A DNA stretch of 64,000 bases, taken from the NCBI RefSeq assembly GCF_021044425.1, contig NZ_JAJNEC010000004.1, forward strand, positions 1-64,000. The letters are read 5' to 3'. Below, in pieces: positions 54,491 through 63,157 of the stretch (position 1 is the stretch's first letter; each line of letters opens with the position of its first letter). The DNA is from Niabella pedocola. Lineage in GTDB: Bacteria; Bacteroidota; Bacteroidia; Chitinophagales; Chitinophagaceae. The translations under genes were made by a program, and so were the position numbers. The notes below the pieces were generated by a model that was not told the DNA's origin, ran no database searches, and saw only the letters and a list, made by a program, of their open reading frames with translations.

Positions 54491-54523
54491 TTAAAAAAAA
54501 TCCCGGTAATTGCTTACCGGGAT
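54491..54523 (-). terminator. Rho-independent terminator of dnaK
   Basis: ATCCCGGTAA (54500-54509) and TTACCGGGAT (54514-54523) form a perfect 10-bp stem with a 4-nt loop, followed on the minus strand by eight T. It lies 22 bp after the dnaK stop. Confidence 0.92.
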
Positions 54524-54544
54524 CACTTTCTGCTATCAAATTAT

Positions 54545-56461
54545 TTATTTCACTTCTTCAAAAGGAACATCCGTAACATCATCAGCACCACCTGCGTTTC
54601 CGCCGGCAGCCTGATCACCTCCGGGCTGGCCAGCCTGGGCTTGCGCTCCGTCGGCACCTTGTCCGGATTTATAGATATCCTCGCTGGCCGCTGTCCAGGC
54701 AGCATTCAGTTCTTCAGTAGTCTTATCAATAGCAGCAATATCCTGCTGCTTATGGGCATCTTTTAATTTGGTAACGGCACCTTCAATCACAGCTTTCTTA
54801 TCTGCAGGAACCTTATCACCGTATTCTTTCAGCTGTTTTTCTGTTTGGAATACCAGGCTGTCGGCCGCATTCAATTTATCGATCTTTTCACGCTCTGCCT
54901 TATCCGTTGCTTCATTCGCCTTTGCCTCAGCCTTCATTTTTTCTACCTCTTCCTTGCTTAAGCCGCTTCCTGCTTCAATATGGATCTTCTGCTCTTTACC
55001 GGTTCCTTTATCTTTCGCCGTTACGTGCATGATACCATTCGCATCGATATCAAAGATCACTTCAATCTGCGGTACACCTCTCGGGGCCGGCGGAATGCCA
55101 TCCAGGTTAAAGATTCCCAGGCTCTTATTGTCTTTCGCCATGGAACGCTCACCCTGCAATACATGGATCTGTACGCCCGGCTGGTTATCGCTGGCAGTAG
55201 AAAACACTTCCGACTTTTTGGTAGGAATGGTGGTATTGGAAGGGATCAGGGTAGTCATTACACCGCCCATGGTTTCAATACCTAAAGAAAGCGGTGTTAC
55301 ATCCAGTAACAACACATCTTTTACCTCCCCGGTTAAAACAGCACCCTGGATGGCTGCACCAATAGCTACTACTTCATCGGGGTTTACACCACGGTTTGGT
55401 TTTTTACCAAAGAATTTTTCTACAATTTCCTGTACTTTGGGGATACGGGTACTACCACCTACAAGGATCACTTCGTCGATCTCTGAAGGATTCATGCCTG
55501 CATCTTTCAATGCTGCCTCACAGGGTTTTAAACAACGTGCAAACAGGTTATCTGCCAGTTGCTCAAATTTAGCGCGGGTGAGCTTTTTTACCAGGTGCTT
55601 GGGCACGCCGTCAACTGCTGTAATATAGGGCAGGTTGATTTCGGTTTCGCTGGAGGAAGACAATTCGATCTTAGCCTTTTCAGCGGCTTCCTTCAAACGC
55701 TGTAATGCCATTGGATCTTTTCTTAAATCAATGCCTTCTTCCGATTTAAATTCTTCAGCCAGCCAGTCCATGATCACTTTATCAAAATCATCACCCCCCA
55801 GGTGTGTATCCCCGTTGGTAGATTTTACTTCAAACACCCCATCACCCAGCTCCAGCACAGAAATATCGAATGTACCGCCACCCAGGTCAAACACAGCAAT
55901 TTTATGATCTTTACCACCTTTATCAAGCCCGTAAGCCAATGCAGCGGCAGTAGGTTCGTTTACAATACGGCGTACCGTTAACCCGGCAATTTCACCGGCT
56001 TCTTTTGTAGCCTGGCGTTGCGCATCGTTAAAATAAGCGGGAACGGTGATCACCGCCTCGGTTACTTCCTGGCCCAGGTAATCCTCGGCTGTTTTTTTCA
56101 TTTTCTGTAATACCATCGCAGAAATTTCCTGCGGGGTATATAAACGTCCGTCAATATCGATACGAACGGTATTATTGTCACCCTGGGCAACTTTGTAGCT
56201 CCAGTGGCTGATCTCTTCAGAAACCTCATCAAAACGGCGGCCCATAAACCGCTTTACAGACATGATGGTGTTTTGCGGGTTGGTGATGGCCTGTCTTTTT
56301 GCAGGATCCCCTACTTTCCGCTCGCCGTTTTTCAAAAATGCAACAACGGATGGGGTTGTACGGCGCCCTTCATCGTTGGCAATCACCACCGGCTCGTTAC
56401 CTTCCATTACCGCAACGCAGCTGTTGGTGGTTCCTAAGTCAATACCAATAATTTTACCCAT
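54545..56461 (-). CDS. dnaK: Chaperone DnaK (Hsp70)
   Basis: ATP-dependent Hsp70 chaperone in the cytoplasm, 638 residues from the ATG at 56461 (MGKIIGIDLGTTNSC; the frame is open to 56497). The nucleotide-binding domain (about 1-380) includes VAVFDLGGGTFDISVLE, the GGSTRIPKVQ segment and NEPTAAALAYG; the substrate-binding domain follows after the linker DVLLLDVTPLSLGIETMGG; the lid is alpha-helical, then a Gly/Ala-rich linker, and the C-terminus ends DVPFEEVK, the usual GrpE/co-chaperone tail. The family's usual length is met. AAAAGGAG stands about 13 bp before the ATG. No CIRCE operator is seen upstream. No dnaJ or grpE is adjacent. Confidence 0.98.
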   Translation of the reverse strand: MGKIIGIDLGTTNSCVAVMEGNEPVVIANDEGRRTTPSVVAFLKNGERKVGDPAKRQAITNPQNTIMSVKRFMGRRFDEVSEEISHWSYKVAQGDNNTVRIDIDGRLYTPQEISAMVLQKMKKTAEDYLGQEVTEAVITVPAYFNDAQRQATKEAGEIAGLTVRRIVNEPTAAALAYGLDKGGKDHKIAVFDLGGGTFDISVLELGDGVFEVKSTNGDTHLGGDDFDKVIMDWLAEEFKSEEGIDLRKDPMALQRLKEAAEKAKIELSSSSETEINLPYITAVDGVPKHLVKKLTRAKFEQLADNLFARCLKPCEAALKDAGMNPSEIDEVILVGGSTRIPKVQEIVEKFFGKKPNRGVNPDEVVAIGAAIQGAVLTGEVKDVLLLDVTPLSLGIETMGGVMTTLIPSNTTIPTKKSEVFSTASDNQPGVQIHVLQGERSMAKDNKSLGIFNLDGIPPAPRGVPQIEVIFDIDANGIMHVTAKDKGTGKEQKIHIEAGSGLSKEEVEKMKAEAKANEATDKAEREKIDKLNAADSLVFQTEKQLKEYGDKVPADKKAVIEGAVTKLKDAHKQQDIAAIDKTTEELNAAWTAASEDIYKSGQGADGAQAQAGQPGGDQAAGGNAGGADDVTDVPFEEVK

Positions 56462-56747
56462 AATATTTAAATTTCTCCTTTTATTAAAAATTACCACAAT
56501 CTGTGGCAGAATTTAACTTTCAATGATTATGCCGCAGTACCCAAATATGAAAAAATGTCAGAAATCTGTGTAATCACCTTGCAACCAGACGTCCTGACGG
56601 GGAAAGGCCGCCGTATCCTGTCATTTTAGAGGCTCAACAACAGGCAGTTACAGTCCGCGGCATGTAAAACTACTCAATTTTCAATATCCCGGTGCGCTTA
56701 TTTATTCCTGCCATTGATTTCCTATTTTAGCGCCAGATTTTGATATT

Positions 56748-58169
56748 ATGAAGAACGGACTTCTCTTTTTATATACCTTCTGCCTGGCAATTGCCGGTTA
56801 TTCACAGGCTATCGATTCCCCGGCACCGGCATTATCGCTGCCCGAATACCCGGCGGCCGTCATCCCCGAATCGGAACTTAACATCCCCGTACAGGTAGAT
56901 CTGGCGCCCTTCTTTGCCCTGGCCAATAAAAAAGTAGATACCCTGTTCACCTCTCCCCGGTTCCCCACCGACTGGGTGCAGCAGGGATGCGATACCCGCT
57001 ATAAATATAGCTTCCGGCGCGGCCCCCTGCAGTTCAGCTTAAAAAATACAACCCTCGACATTTCTTTTACCGGTTATTATAAAATCGTGGGGTCTACCCG
57101 CGCCTGTGTAAACGGTAAGGCGGTTACCCCCTGGACGCCCGCCTGTCAGTGCGGCTTTGACGAAGGCGAACGGAAAGTAAAAGTGGGTTTTACGATTGCC
57201 ATTTCAATGCTGACCAATTATACCATAAAAATGCAGGTGACGCGGAAAGAGCCGGAGCCGGTAGATAAGTGTTCGGTTTGTTTCTGGGGGCAGGATATTA
57301 CCCCTGTGATCATGGACGCACTTAAAAAGGAACTGGACGTATCAAAAGCAGATCTTGAAAAAAGTTATGGCCGCATCGATCTGAAGCCGCATTTTCAAAC
57401 AATGTGGAACCAGCTCAATACTCCGTATAATATTAATAATATGGGCTGGCTGCAGATCAATCCGCAGAAGATCCGTATCAACAGCATTCAAACGGCTGGC
57501 AATCAATTGCAGATTAGCGTGGGAATGGCTGCCAAACCCATCGTACGGTTCGAAAAGCCGGCCGCGGTCATTTCGCCGGTACCGCATATCAGCAATTTCA
57601 GCCGCAACCAGGGGTTTCAGGTATATGCAGACCTGGTGATGAACTATGATTCGCTCAGCCGCATTCTTACCAGCCAGATCGCCGGAAAAGAATTTGTGTT
57701 CAGCAAAGCCTTCATAAAAAAGAAATTTATTTTCCAGGAGTGCAAGCTCCTGGGCAACCGCGATAACCGCCTGGTGATGCAGGTAAAATTTACCGGCACC
57801 AACGATGGCGTTTTTTATGTGACCGGCAAACCCTTGTATTACGCCGGAACAAAAACATTGCAGGTAACCGATGTGGACTTTGATATCCAATCCCGGAACG
57901 CGCTGTTAAAAACGGCAGACTGGCTGTTTTCCAAAAAAATCACCGGCGAAATTGAAAAAATGGCCAAATATGACCTGAGCGAACTGCTGTCAACCGCCCG
58001 GACCAATATGAACCAGCAACTGAACCGGCAGTTTATAAAAGGGATCACCGGCAGCGGAAGTGTTAAAGATATCAGTGTGGCGGGTATTTTTCCGCAATCC
58101 GGATGGCTGGCCGTAAGGGCTTATTGCAATGGAGACCTTTTGTTGAAAGTGGCCGGACTGGATCTGTAA
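56748..58169 (+). CDS. DUF4403 family exported protein
   Basis: A 473-residue exported protein of the DUF4403 family, widespread in Bacteroidota and of unknown function. A signal peptide (MKNGLLFLYTFCLAIAGYSQ) is followed by a beta-rich part (SELNIPVQVDLAPFFALANKKV) and a Cys-containing central stretch (SFTGYYKIVGSTRACVNG, ACQCGF, VDKCSVCFWG; six Cys in all, likely disulfides). The second half repeats the same fold (DLVMNYDSLSRILTSQIAGKEF), fitting a two-lobe lipid-binding-like TULIP architecture as proposed for the family by analogy. It is alone on its strand, divergent from dnaK and convergent with gtrA. Confidence 0.85.
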   Translation: MKNGLLFLYTFCLAIAGYSQAIDSPAPALSLPEYPAAVIPESELNIPVQVDLAPFFALANKKVDTLFTSPRFPTDWVQQGCDTRYKYSFRRGPLQFSLKNTTLDISFTGYYKIVGSTRACVNGKAVTPWTPACQCGFDEGERKVKVGFTIAISMLTNYTIKMQVTRKEPEPVDKCSVCFWGQDITPVIMDALKKELDVSKADLEKSYGRIDLKPHFQTMWNQLNTPYNINNMGWLQINPQKIRINSIQTAGNQLQISVGMAAKPIVRFEKPAAVISPVPHISNFSRNQGFQVYADLVMNYDSLSRILTSQIAGKEFVFSKAFIKKKFIFQECKLLGNRDNRLVMQVKFTGTNDGVFYVTGKPLYYAGTKTLQVTDVDFDIQSRNALLKTADWLFSKKITGEIEKMAKYDLSELLSTARTNMNQQLNRQFIKGITGSGSVKDISVAGIFPQSGWLAVRAYCNGDLLLKVAGLDL

Positions 58170-58251
58170 GCAGTACAGCTTTTGTTTCTGGTTTAAAATT
58201 TAAGGTTCAATGTCAGCTTAATCATTTCTTGCTTGATATACGATCTCATTT

Positions 58252-58794
58252 TCAAATTTTCAAATTCCCATCTTGCGGCTCATCTTCCAAATAAGTAGGT
58301 TCCGGTATCCGTTTAAAACTAAAATGCCGTTGTGCCAGATAACTAACCAGTACCACCACTACCGTAGTGCCCATCTGCGCAAAAATGGGATAGATATCAC
58401 ATACTTCCACGAGGAACTTCAGCAGTACCAGATTGATTGTAAGATTAAACACACATACCAGCAGGTAACGGAACAGCTGCACCCGGCCGCGGATCTTACT
58501 GTCGTCGAAAACCACGTACTTCATCAGGAAAAAGCCTACCAGGAAACTTACCACGAAGGACACCACCAGGGCGGCCACGTGCGATTTTAACGCATAAAAC
58601 CCAAAATGAAAGTCCTGGCCGCGGAAAATAAACTTATAGGCAATATAATAAGACAGCAGGCCAAGAAAGGTATTGGATGCCCCGGAAACAGCATACCGGA
58701 AGGTTTGCAGCGGCATGATCCGTTTAAATGGCGGGTAAAAAAAGTCGATCAATGGGAGCACACGGTCCCTTACGCTATATAAATGCTGCCTCAT
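58252..58794 (-). CDS. GtrA-like membrane protein
   Basis: GtrA-family protein of 180 residues with four membrane helices (about 32-52, 66-92, 103-125, 131-152 in the chosen reading). The family pattern is clear: RYAVSGASNTFLGLLSYYIAYKF at the first helix, VVSFVVSFLVGFFLMKYVVFDD, and a C-terminal QMGTTVVVVLVSYLAQRHFSFKR, the usual ending. GtrA members take part in moving polyprenyl-linked sugars across the membrane. Alternative start at M27 is possible. It is divergent from argS, with a possible shared promoter region. Confidence 0.88.
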   Translation of the reverse strand: MRQHLYSVRDRVLPLIDFFYPPFKRIMPLQTFRYAVSGASNTFLGLLSYYIAYKFIFRGQDFHFGFYALKSHVAALVVSFVVSFLVGFFLMKYVVFDDSKIRGRVQLFRYLLVCVFNLTINLVLLKFLVEVCDIYPIFAQMGTTVVVVLVSYLAQRHFSFKRIPEPTYLEDEPQDGNLKI

Positions 58795-58843
58795 CGGCCG
58801 CGAAGATATTCCTTATTCGCATGATTTCTGCGCCCGTGTTCCT

Positions 58844-58851
58844 TATTTTTG
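58844..58851 (+). promoter_or_regulatory. Candidate -7 element of argS
   Basis: TATTTTTG is a perfect match to the Bacteroidota TAnnTTTG, 18 bp before the argS ATG. A convincing -33 TTTG is not seen at the right distance. Confidence 0.4.
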
Positions 58852-58868
58852 CATCAAAATTGTTAAGA

Positions 58869-60644
58869 ATGAGCATTGTAGATACGTTGAGACCGATTGT
58901 TGCGGATGCACTGAAAGAATTGTATCAAAAAGAACTGAGCCCTTCATCGATTGCCATCAACAGTACCAAACCTGAATTTGAAGGCGATTATACCATTGTG
59001 TTGTTTTCCTTTATTAAGGAACTGAAGAAAAAGCCCGAAGAACTGGGCGCGGAAATGGGTCAGTACCTGGTAAACCAGCATCCCGGCCTGATCCGCTCGT
59101 TCAATGTGATCAAAGGATTCCTGAACCTGTCCATTGCAGAAAATTTCTGGACGGCATTCCTTAATAAAAATTACGCAGACCCTTCATTTGGCAAAGAAGA
59201 ACAGCAGGCGTCCAAAGTGATGGTGGAATATTCTTCTCCCAATACCAACAAGCCCCTGCACCTGGGGCATCTGCGGAATAATTTTTTAGGCTGGTCAATT
59301 GCCGAGATCCTCAAAGCAACGGGCAGTGAAATCCAAAAATGCTGTATTTCCAACGACCGGGGGATTCATATTTCCAAATCGATGGTGGCCTGGCAGCTCT
59401 ATGGCAACGGCGCCACACCCGAGTCTACCGGCATCAAAGGCGATCACCTTGTTGGCGATTATTATGTAATGTTTGGCGTAAAGCATAAAGAACAAATGGC
59501 AGAGCTCATTGAAAAAGGGATGAGCAAGGAAGAAGCAGAGAAGCATGCCCCCATTATGAAGGCCGCACAGCAAATGCTGGTGGACTGGGAAAAAGGCAAC
59601 CCTGAGGTAATTGCACTCTGGGAGCAAATGAATAGCTGGGTGTATGCCGGGTTTGATCAAACCTACAAACGCATCGGCACCGATTTTGACAAGGTGTATT
59701 ATGAAAGTGATACCTATATACTGGGCAAACAATTTGTAGAGGAAGGATTGAATGAAGGTGTATTCTTTAAAAAGGAAGATGGCAGTGTATGGATCGATCT
59801 TACGGCAGAAGGACTGGATGAAAAGCTGGTATTACGGAAAGATGGTACGGCCGTTTACATTACACAGGACCTGGGACTTGCCGATGAAAAATACAAAGAC
59901 TTTCCTTACGACCAAAGCATTTATGTAATTGCCGATGAGCAGAATTATCATATGAAGGTACTGCAGCTGATCCTGCAAAAACTCCATAAGCCTTATGCCG
60001 GTGGCATTTACCACATGAGCTATGGCATGGTGGAACTGCCCAGCGGACGGATGAAGACTCGTGAGGGTACGGTAGTAGATGCCGACGACCTGCTGGATGA
60101 GCTGGTAAAAGTGGCTGCGGCAAAAACCGAAGAACTGGGCAAGGTAAAAGACTTTTCAGAAGGCGAGCTTAAAGAGCTCTATGATACCATCGCACTGGGT
60201 GCATTAAAATTCTTTCTGCTCCGAGTTGACCCCAAAAAGAGAATGGTTTTTAACCCCGAAGAAAGTATCGATTTCCAGGGCTTTACAGGTCCGTTTATCC
60301 AGTATACCCATGCGCGGATCCGGTCGATCCTGCGGAATGAGCCGTTGGCCGAAGGTGTTGCCGACCCGGAGCAACTGGAGCCGCTGGAGAAAGAACTGAT
60401 CATTTTGCTGGAACAGTTTCATACACAGGTAAAGCAGGCCGCCGGCGAACACAACCCTTCCCTCCTGGCCATTTATGCCTTTAGCGTAGCGAAACTGTTC
60501 AACAGTTTCTATACCGCACATTCCGTACGCAATGCCGAAACCCCGGAGAAGAAAAACCTGCGGTTGAAGATCTGCACACTTACGGCGGGAACCATTGCAG
60601 CTTCCATGGCATTACTGGGTATCCGCGTGCCGGAACGGATGTAG
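58869..60644 (+). CDS. argS: Arginyl-tRNA synthetase
   Basis: Class I aminoacyl-tRNA synthetase that charges tRNA-Arg. 591 residues from the ATG at 58869 (MSIVDTLRPIVADAL); the frame is open from 58728 but the upstream part lies over the gtrA start. The N-terminal additional domain covers about 1-110, the HIGH motif is HLGH at 131-134 (NTNKPLHLGHLRN), the KMSKS loop is degenerate as in many ArgS (GRMKTREGTVV), and the C-terminal anticodon-binding DALR domain includes AGEHNPSLLAIYAFSVAKLFNSFY and ends GIRVPERM. Full length with no missing domains. It is followed by a terminator hairpin. Confidence 0.97.
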   Translation: MSIVDTLRPIVADALKELYQKELSPSSIAINSTKPEFEGDYTIVLFSFIKELKKKPEELGAEMGQYLVNQHPGLIRSFNVIKGFLNLSIAENFWTAFLNKNYADPSFGKEEQQASKVMVEYSSPNTNKPLHLGHLRNNFLGWSIAEILKATGSEIQKCCISNDRGIHISKSMVAWQLYGNGATPESTGIKGDHLVGDYYVMFGVKHKEQMAELIEKGMSKEEAEKHAPIMKAAQQMLVDWEKGNPEVIALWEQMNSWVYAGFDQTYKRIGTDFDKVYYESDTYILGKQFVEEGLNEGVFFKKEDGSVWIDLTAEGLDEKLVLRKDGTAVYITQDLGLADEKYKDFPYDQSIYVIADEQNYHMKVLQLILQKLHKPYAGGIYHMSYGMVELPSGRMKTREGTVVDADDLLDELVKVAAAKTEELGKVKDFSEGELKELYDTIALGALKFFLLRVDPKKRMVFNPEESIDFQGFTGPFIQYTHARIRSILRNEPLAEGVADPEQLEPLEKELIILLEQFHTQVKQAAGEHNPSLLAIYAFSVAKLFNSFYTAHSVRNAETPEKKNLRLKICTLTAGTIAASMALLGIRVPERM

Positions 60645-60955
60645 TCTGTCATAAATATTCTGAGACACGAAGAGTCACTTAAATTTAGTAGCTCTTCGTG
60701 TTTTTTATTACAAGCAATGATGCAGCGAAGCAAGATGCGCTATTGTATTTCTTATAAAACACTGCCTTATTTTTCCATGTGCTGCCAATCACCCTGTTTG
60801 CGGGTAAAACGGGTCAGGCGTTCGTCATACAGGCACCAACGTTCAACCGGACTTTGTGCCGTAGTCTTTGCATAGTTAACTGTTAAAAACATTTAACGCA
60901 ACGCTGCAGCAATATTCTTTAGTAAACGGAGTCTTACAGGAAAATACATTCCCGT
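60645..60955. other. Intergenic region, 311 bp, with argS terminator
   Basis: At 60665-60706, ACACGAAGAG and CTCTTCGTGT form a 10-bp stem around a 17-nt loop, followed by TTTTTATT, a good terminator for argS. The rest has no gene, repeat or RNA that can be recognised. Confidence 0.7.
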
Positions 60956-61798
60956 ATGTGCAAATTCCTGTTCCTGGCTGCAATACCCGTATTCTTTTTT
61001 TTAGGCTCCTGCTCCGGCAGCAAAGTACTTCCGGCAGCATCCCTTCATATGGACGCTGCCACTACCCGGGACTATCCTTCCCGCTTTTATGATGATCATA
61101 CCCAGATCCGTTACGATTTCCGGAACGATGACCAGTACTTATACGTGATCCTGGAAACCGATAACCCGGCTGCCCGGATGCGCATGCTCCGGGAGGGTGT
61201 AAAAATATACTTTTCGCCTTCAAGCGCTAAGTCTGAAACAAGATTGGTAGAATACCCTTTTCATCCGGATCATGAAAAAGCCCCTGTTGACCGGCATCGT
61301 ACAACCGGAGCCGGTTCAACCGGGCAACCGGAGGCGGGAATTCAACGCACCGACGAGCGCGATTATACTTCCTTTTATAAACAGGCCCGGCTTACCGATA
61401 AGGGAAAGGTGGCACTGGTAGACGCTGCTGATACAGCGCCGGGGGTGCTCCACTTTAAAGCGGCGAATGAAGCAGACGGTTTTTTCCGGTATACGGTGTC
61501 CATTCCCAAAAGCCAGCTCATGATCCATAAAGGTCAAACCATCATTGGCATCCGGATCCCCGAGATGAAACAGGCCCGGGATACTTACTCCGGTCGCGGT
61601 ACGCCTGCTACCCATATGAGTGCCGGTGGCGGACGCGGAGGAATGCATGGCGGCGGCGGTGGCGGCATGCGGGGGAAAGGTGGTATGTATGGCCGGGGTA
61701 CGCACAATAGCGATGGCGAAAGCAATACGCTTAACCACGGTAAGGAAGATGTAAGCGGTAAGGTAGACTGGTGGTACAAGATCGGGCTCGTGTCCTGA
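60956..61798 (+). CDS. Lipoprotein with Gly-rich C-terminal segment
   Basis: A 280-residue lipoprotein with a lipobox LGSC (Cys19) at the end of MCKFLFLAAIPVFFFLGSC. The first part (about 30-110, DYPSRFYDDHTQIRYDFRNDDQYLYVILETDN) resembles a beta-sandwich of the carbohydrate-binding type seen in some Bacteroidota proteins. A low-complexity segment at about 220-250 is rich in Gly, Met and Arg (GGGRGGMHGGGGG). A final short stretch ends VDWWYKIGLVS. No known family or catalytic motif is recognised. It is followed by a hairpin at 61856-61874. It stands alone on its strand, so its role is unknown. Confidence 0.75.
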   Translation: MCKFLFLAAIPVFFFLGSCSGSKVLPAASLHMDAATTRDYPSRFYDDHTQIRYDFRNDDQYLYVILETDNPAARMRMLREGVKIYFSPSSAKSETRLVEYPFHPDHEKAPVDRHRTTGAGSTGQPEAGIQRTDERDYTSFYKQARLTDKGKVALVDAADTAPGVLHFKAANEADGFFRYTVSIPKSQLMIHKGQTIIGIRIPEMKQARDTYSGRGTPATHMSAGGGRGGMHGGGGGGMRGKGGMYGRGTHNSDGESNTLNHGKEDVSGKVDWWYKIGLVS

Positions 61799-62153
61799 CG
61801 GATCCTCTGCTCCCGGATGGCGAATAAACTTATCACCTAAGCCAGAACCATAGCTCCCTGAATTGTTTTCAGGGTCTATTTCTGTTTGAACATCCATGTG
61901 AATCTTGTATAGATAACGGATAAAAGTTGAAATGCCTTCAACTCGTTGTTCGGTATGAGCGGCTTACGGGAATAATATACAGCTGCTGAAACAAGCTGCC
62001 AATGACAGCTATGTTATTGTTCTGGGCATCAATCTTTCTTTAGTCATGCCGTCCCGATCAATCGGGACAGGATGACCCTAATCCTATTTGTCATTATTAC
62101 ATTGATTTGCAACCCCAATCGATCACTCAGATAACGGCAGAAAATGCTCCCAT
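61799..62153. other. Intergenic region, 355 bp, with two palindromes
   Basis: CCCTGAA (61856-61862) and TTCAGGG (61868-61874) form a terminator-like hairpin 58 bp past the lipoprotein gene. GTCCCGATCAATCGGGAC is a perfect palindrome at 62051-62068 with further pairing of GTCAT and ATGAC at its edges (62044-62076). No gene is seen. Confidence 0.7.
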
Positions 62154-62846
62154 TTATATTTTCAATAATCGGATCAGTTCTTCCACACCTGCTGTAGCCG
62201 GCTTTTCAATCGTATACAGGTTGGGAAGCTGCTGCAATGCAGGAATGGATCTATCGATAATATATTTCGGAACCCTGTCTGCCACATAATCAATCAGGCC
62301 CGCTGCAGGGTACACCAGCAAAGAGGTTCCGATCACAACAAAAATATCTGCTTCCGCGGCCAGCCGGGAGGCGGGCGCGATCATGGGCACCGCTTCACCA
62401 AACCAAACAATATCCGGTCGCAGCTGACTTCCGTCCGGCGCCATATCACCCAAACGGATATCTCCCCTAATCTCATAGGAGGGTTTATGCAGGCGCTCGC
62501 TGCGCATTTTAAAAATTTCGCCGTGCAGATGCAGCACCCGGGTAGACCCACCCCGCTCATGCAGATCGTCAATATTTTGGGTAATGATATGCACTTCGTA
62601 CGTTGTTTCCAATGCGGCCAATCCATAATGGGCCGCATTGGGTTGTACATCCGCCACGTTTTTACGACGCATATTGTAAAAATCCAGTACCAGGCCCGGA
62701 TTTTTTGTCCAACCTTCCGGAGACGCTACCTCCATTACATCATATCCCTCCCACAATCCGTCACTGTCGCGAAAAGTTTTAATGCCACTTTCGGCACTGA
62801 TACCCGCACCGGTTAATACGACCAATTTCTTTTTCATTCTGTTCAA
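62154..62846 (-). CDS. SIR2-family NAD-dependent protein deacylase, zinc-site cysteines missing
   Basis: Sirtuin of 230 residues (start at M1 or M4). NAD-binding motifs LTGAGISAESGIKTFRD (11-27) and TQNIDDLHERGG (89-100) and the catalytic His108 in LHLHGEIF are intact. FYNMRR (Y57, R60) is the Tyr-x-x-Arg pair of CobB/SIRT5-type enzymes, which binds acyl groups such as succinyl or malonyl, so a desuccinylase-like activity is likely. The small domain (about 110-150), which in most sirtuins carries two CxxC zinc pairs, contains no Cys at all in this protein. The end VIGTSLLVYPAAGL is standard. It lies between the palindrome region and a MITE-like element. Confidence 0.9.
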   Translation of the reverse strand: MNRMKKKLVVLTGAGISAESGIKTFRDSDGLWEGYDVMEVASPEGWTKNPGLVLDFYNMRRKNVADVQPNAAHYGLAALETTYEVHIITQNIDDLHERGGSTRVLHLHGEIFKMRSERLHKPSYEIRGDIRLGDMAPDGSQLRPDIVWFGEAVPMIAPASRLAAEADIFVVIGTSLLVYPAAGLIDYVADRVPKYIIDRSIPALQQLPNLYTIEKPATAGVEELIRLLKI

Positions 62847-62892
62847 ACTTTACAACACACAAAATAACATCTCTTTTGCAAGAATAAAAAGG

Positions 62893-63138
62893 GGTTGTAT
62901 CAAAAGCTGCTAGCCTGTCATACCAGGAACCAATCGGATGCATACAAAACAACGAGGTAATGACCATTGCGCTGAGGTCAGTCACACTGAGAATGTCACC
63001 CAGCGCCGATATTAGGATTGCTCCGGAATCCATGTTGCTTTTCTGGGTTCATGCAAATGCTATACAAATACGGCAACCATGCGGCCATGGATTGACAACT
63101 TCTGTACGACATCCGATTTTGTAACTTTTGATACAACC
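62893..63138. mobile_element. MITE-like element with 14-bp terminal inverted repeats
   Basis: GGTTGTATCAAAAG at 62893-62906 and CTTTTGATACAACC at 63125-63138 are perfect inverted repeats that bound a 246-bp segment without coding capacity. It sits in the 311-bp gap between the sirtuin and VWA genes. The interior has GTCAGTCACACTGAGAATG-type words seen in other Chitinophagaceae intergenic repeats. Clear target-site duplication was not found. The source transposase is not in the window. A stem-loop remnant of some other kind is possible. Confidence 0.6.
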
Positions 63139-63157
63139 GATTCAATAAACAACGTCC

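Larger units (their letters stand above)
53943..54544. other. Intergenic region, 602 bp, with decayed 101-bp repeat
   Basis: No gene is seen between the GH109-like gene and dnaK. 54034-54200 holds a diverged repeat, listed separately, and 54491-54523 the dnaK terminator. The part 54240-54480 shows no recognisable structure. The short open frame 54031-54213 lies in the repeat and is not considered coding. Confidence 0.65.

Noticed and set aside
54768..55628. 286-codon frame on the plus strand
   Set aside because: It is antisense to dnaK; such long antisense frames arise from codon bias in conserved genes.
56492..56508. CIRCE-type operator before dnaK
   Set aside because: Only a short CCACA-ATC-TGTGG palindrome is present; it does not match TTAGCACTC-N9-GAGTGCTAA.
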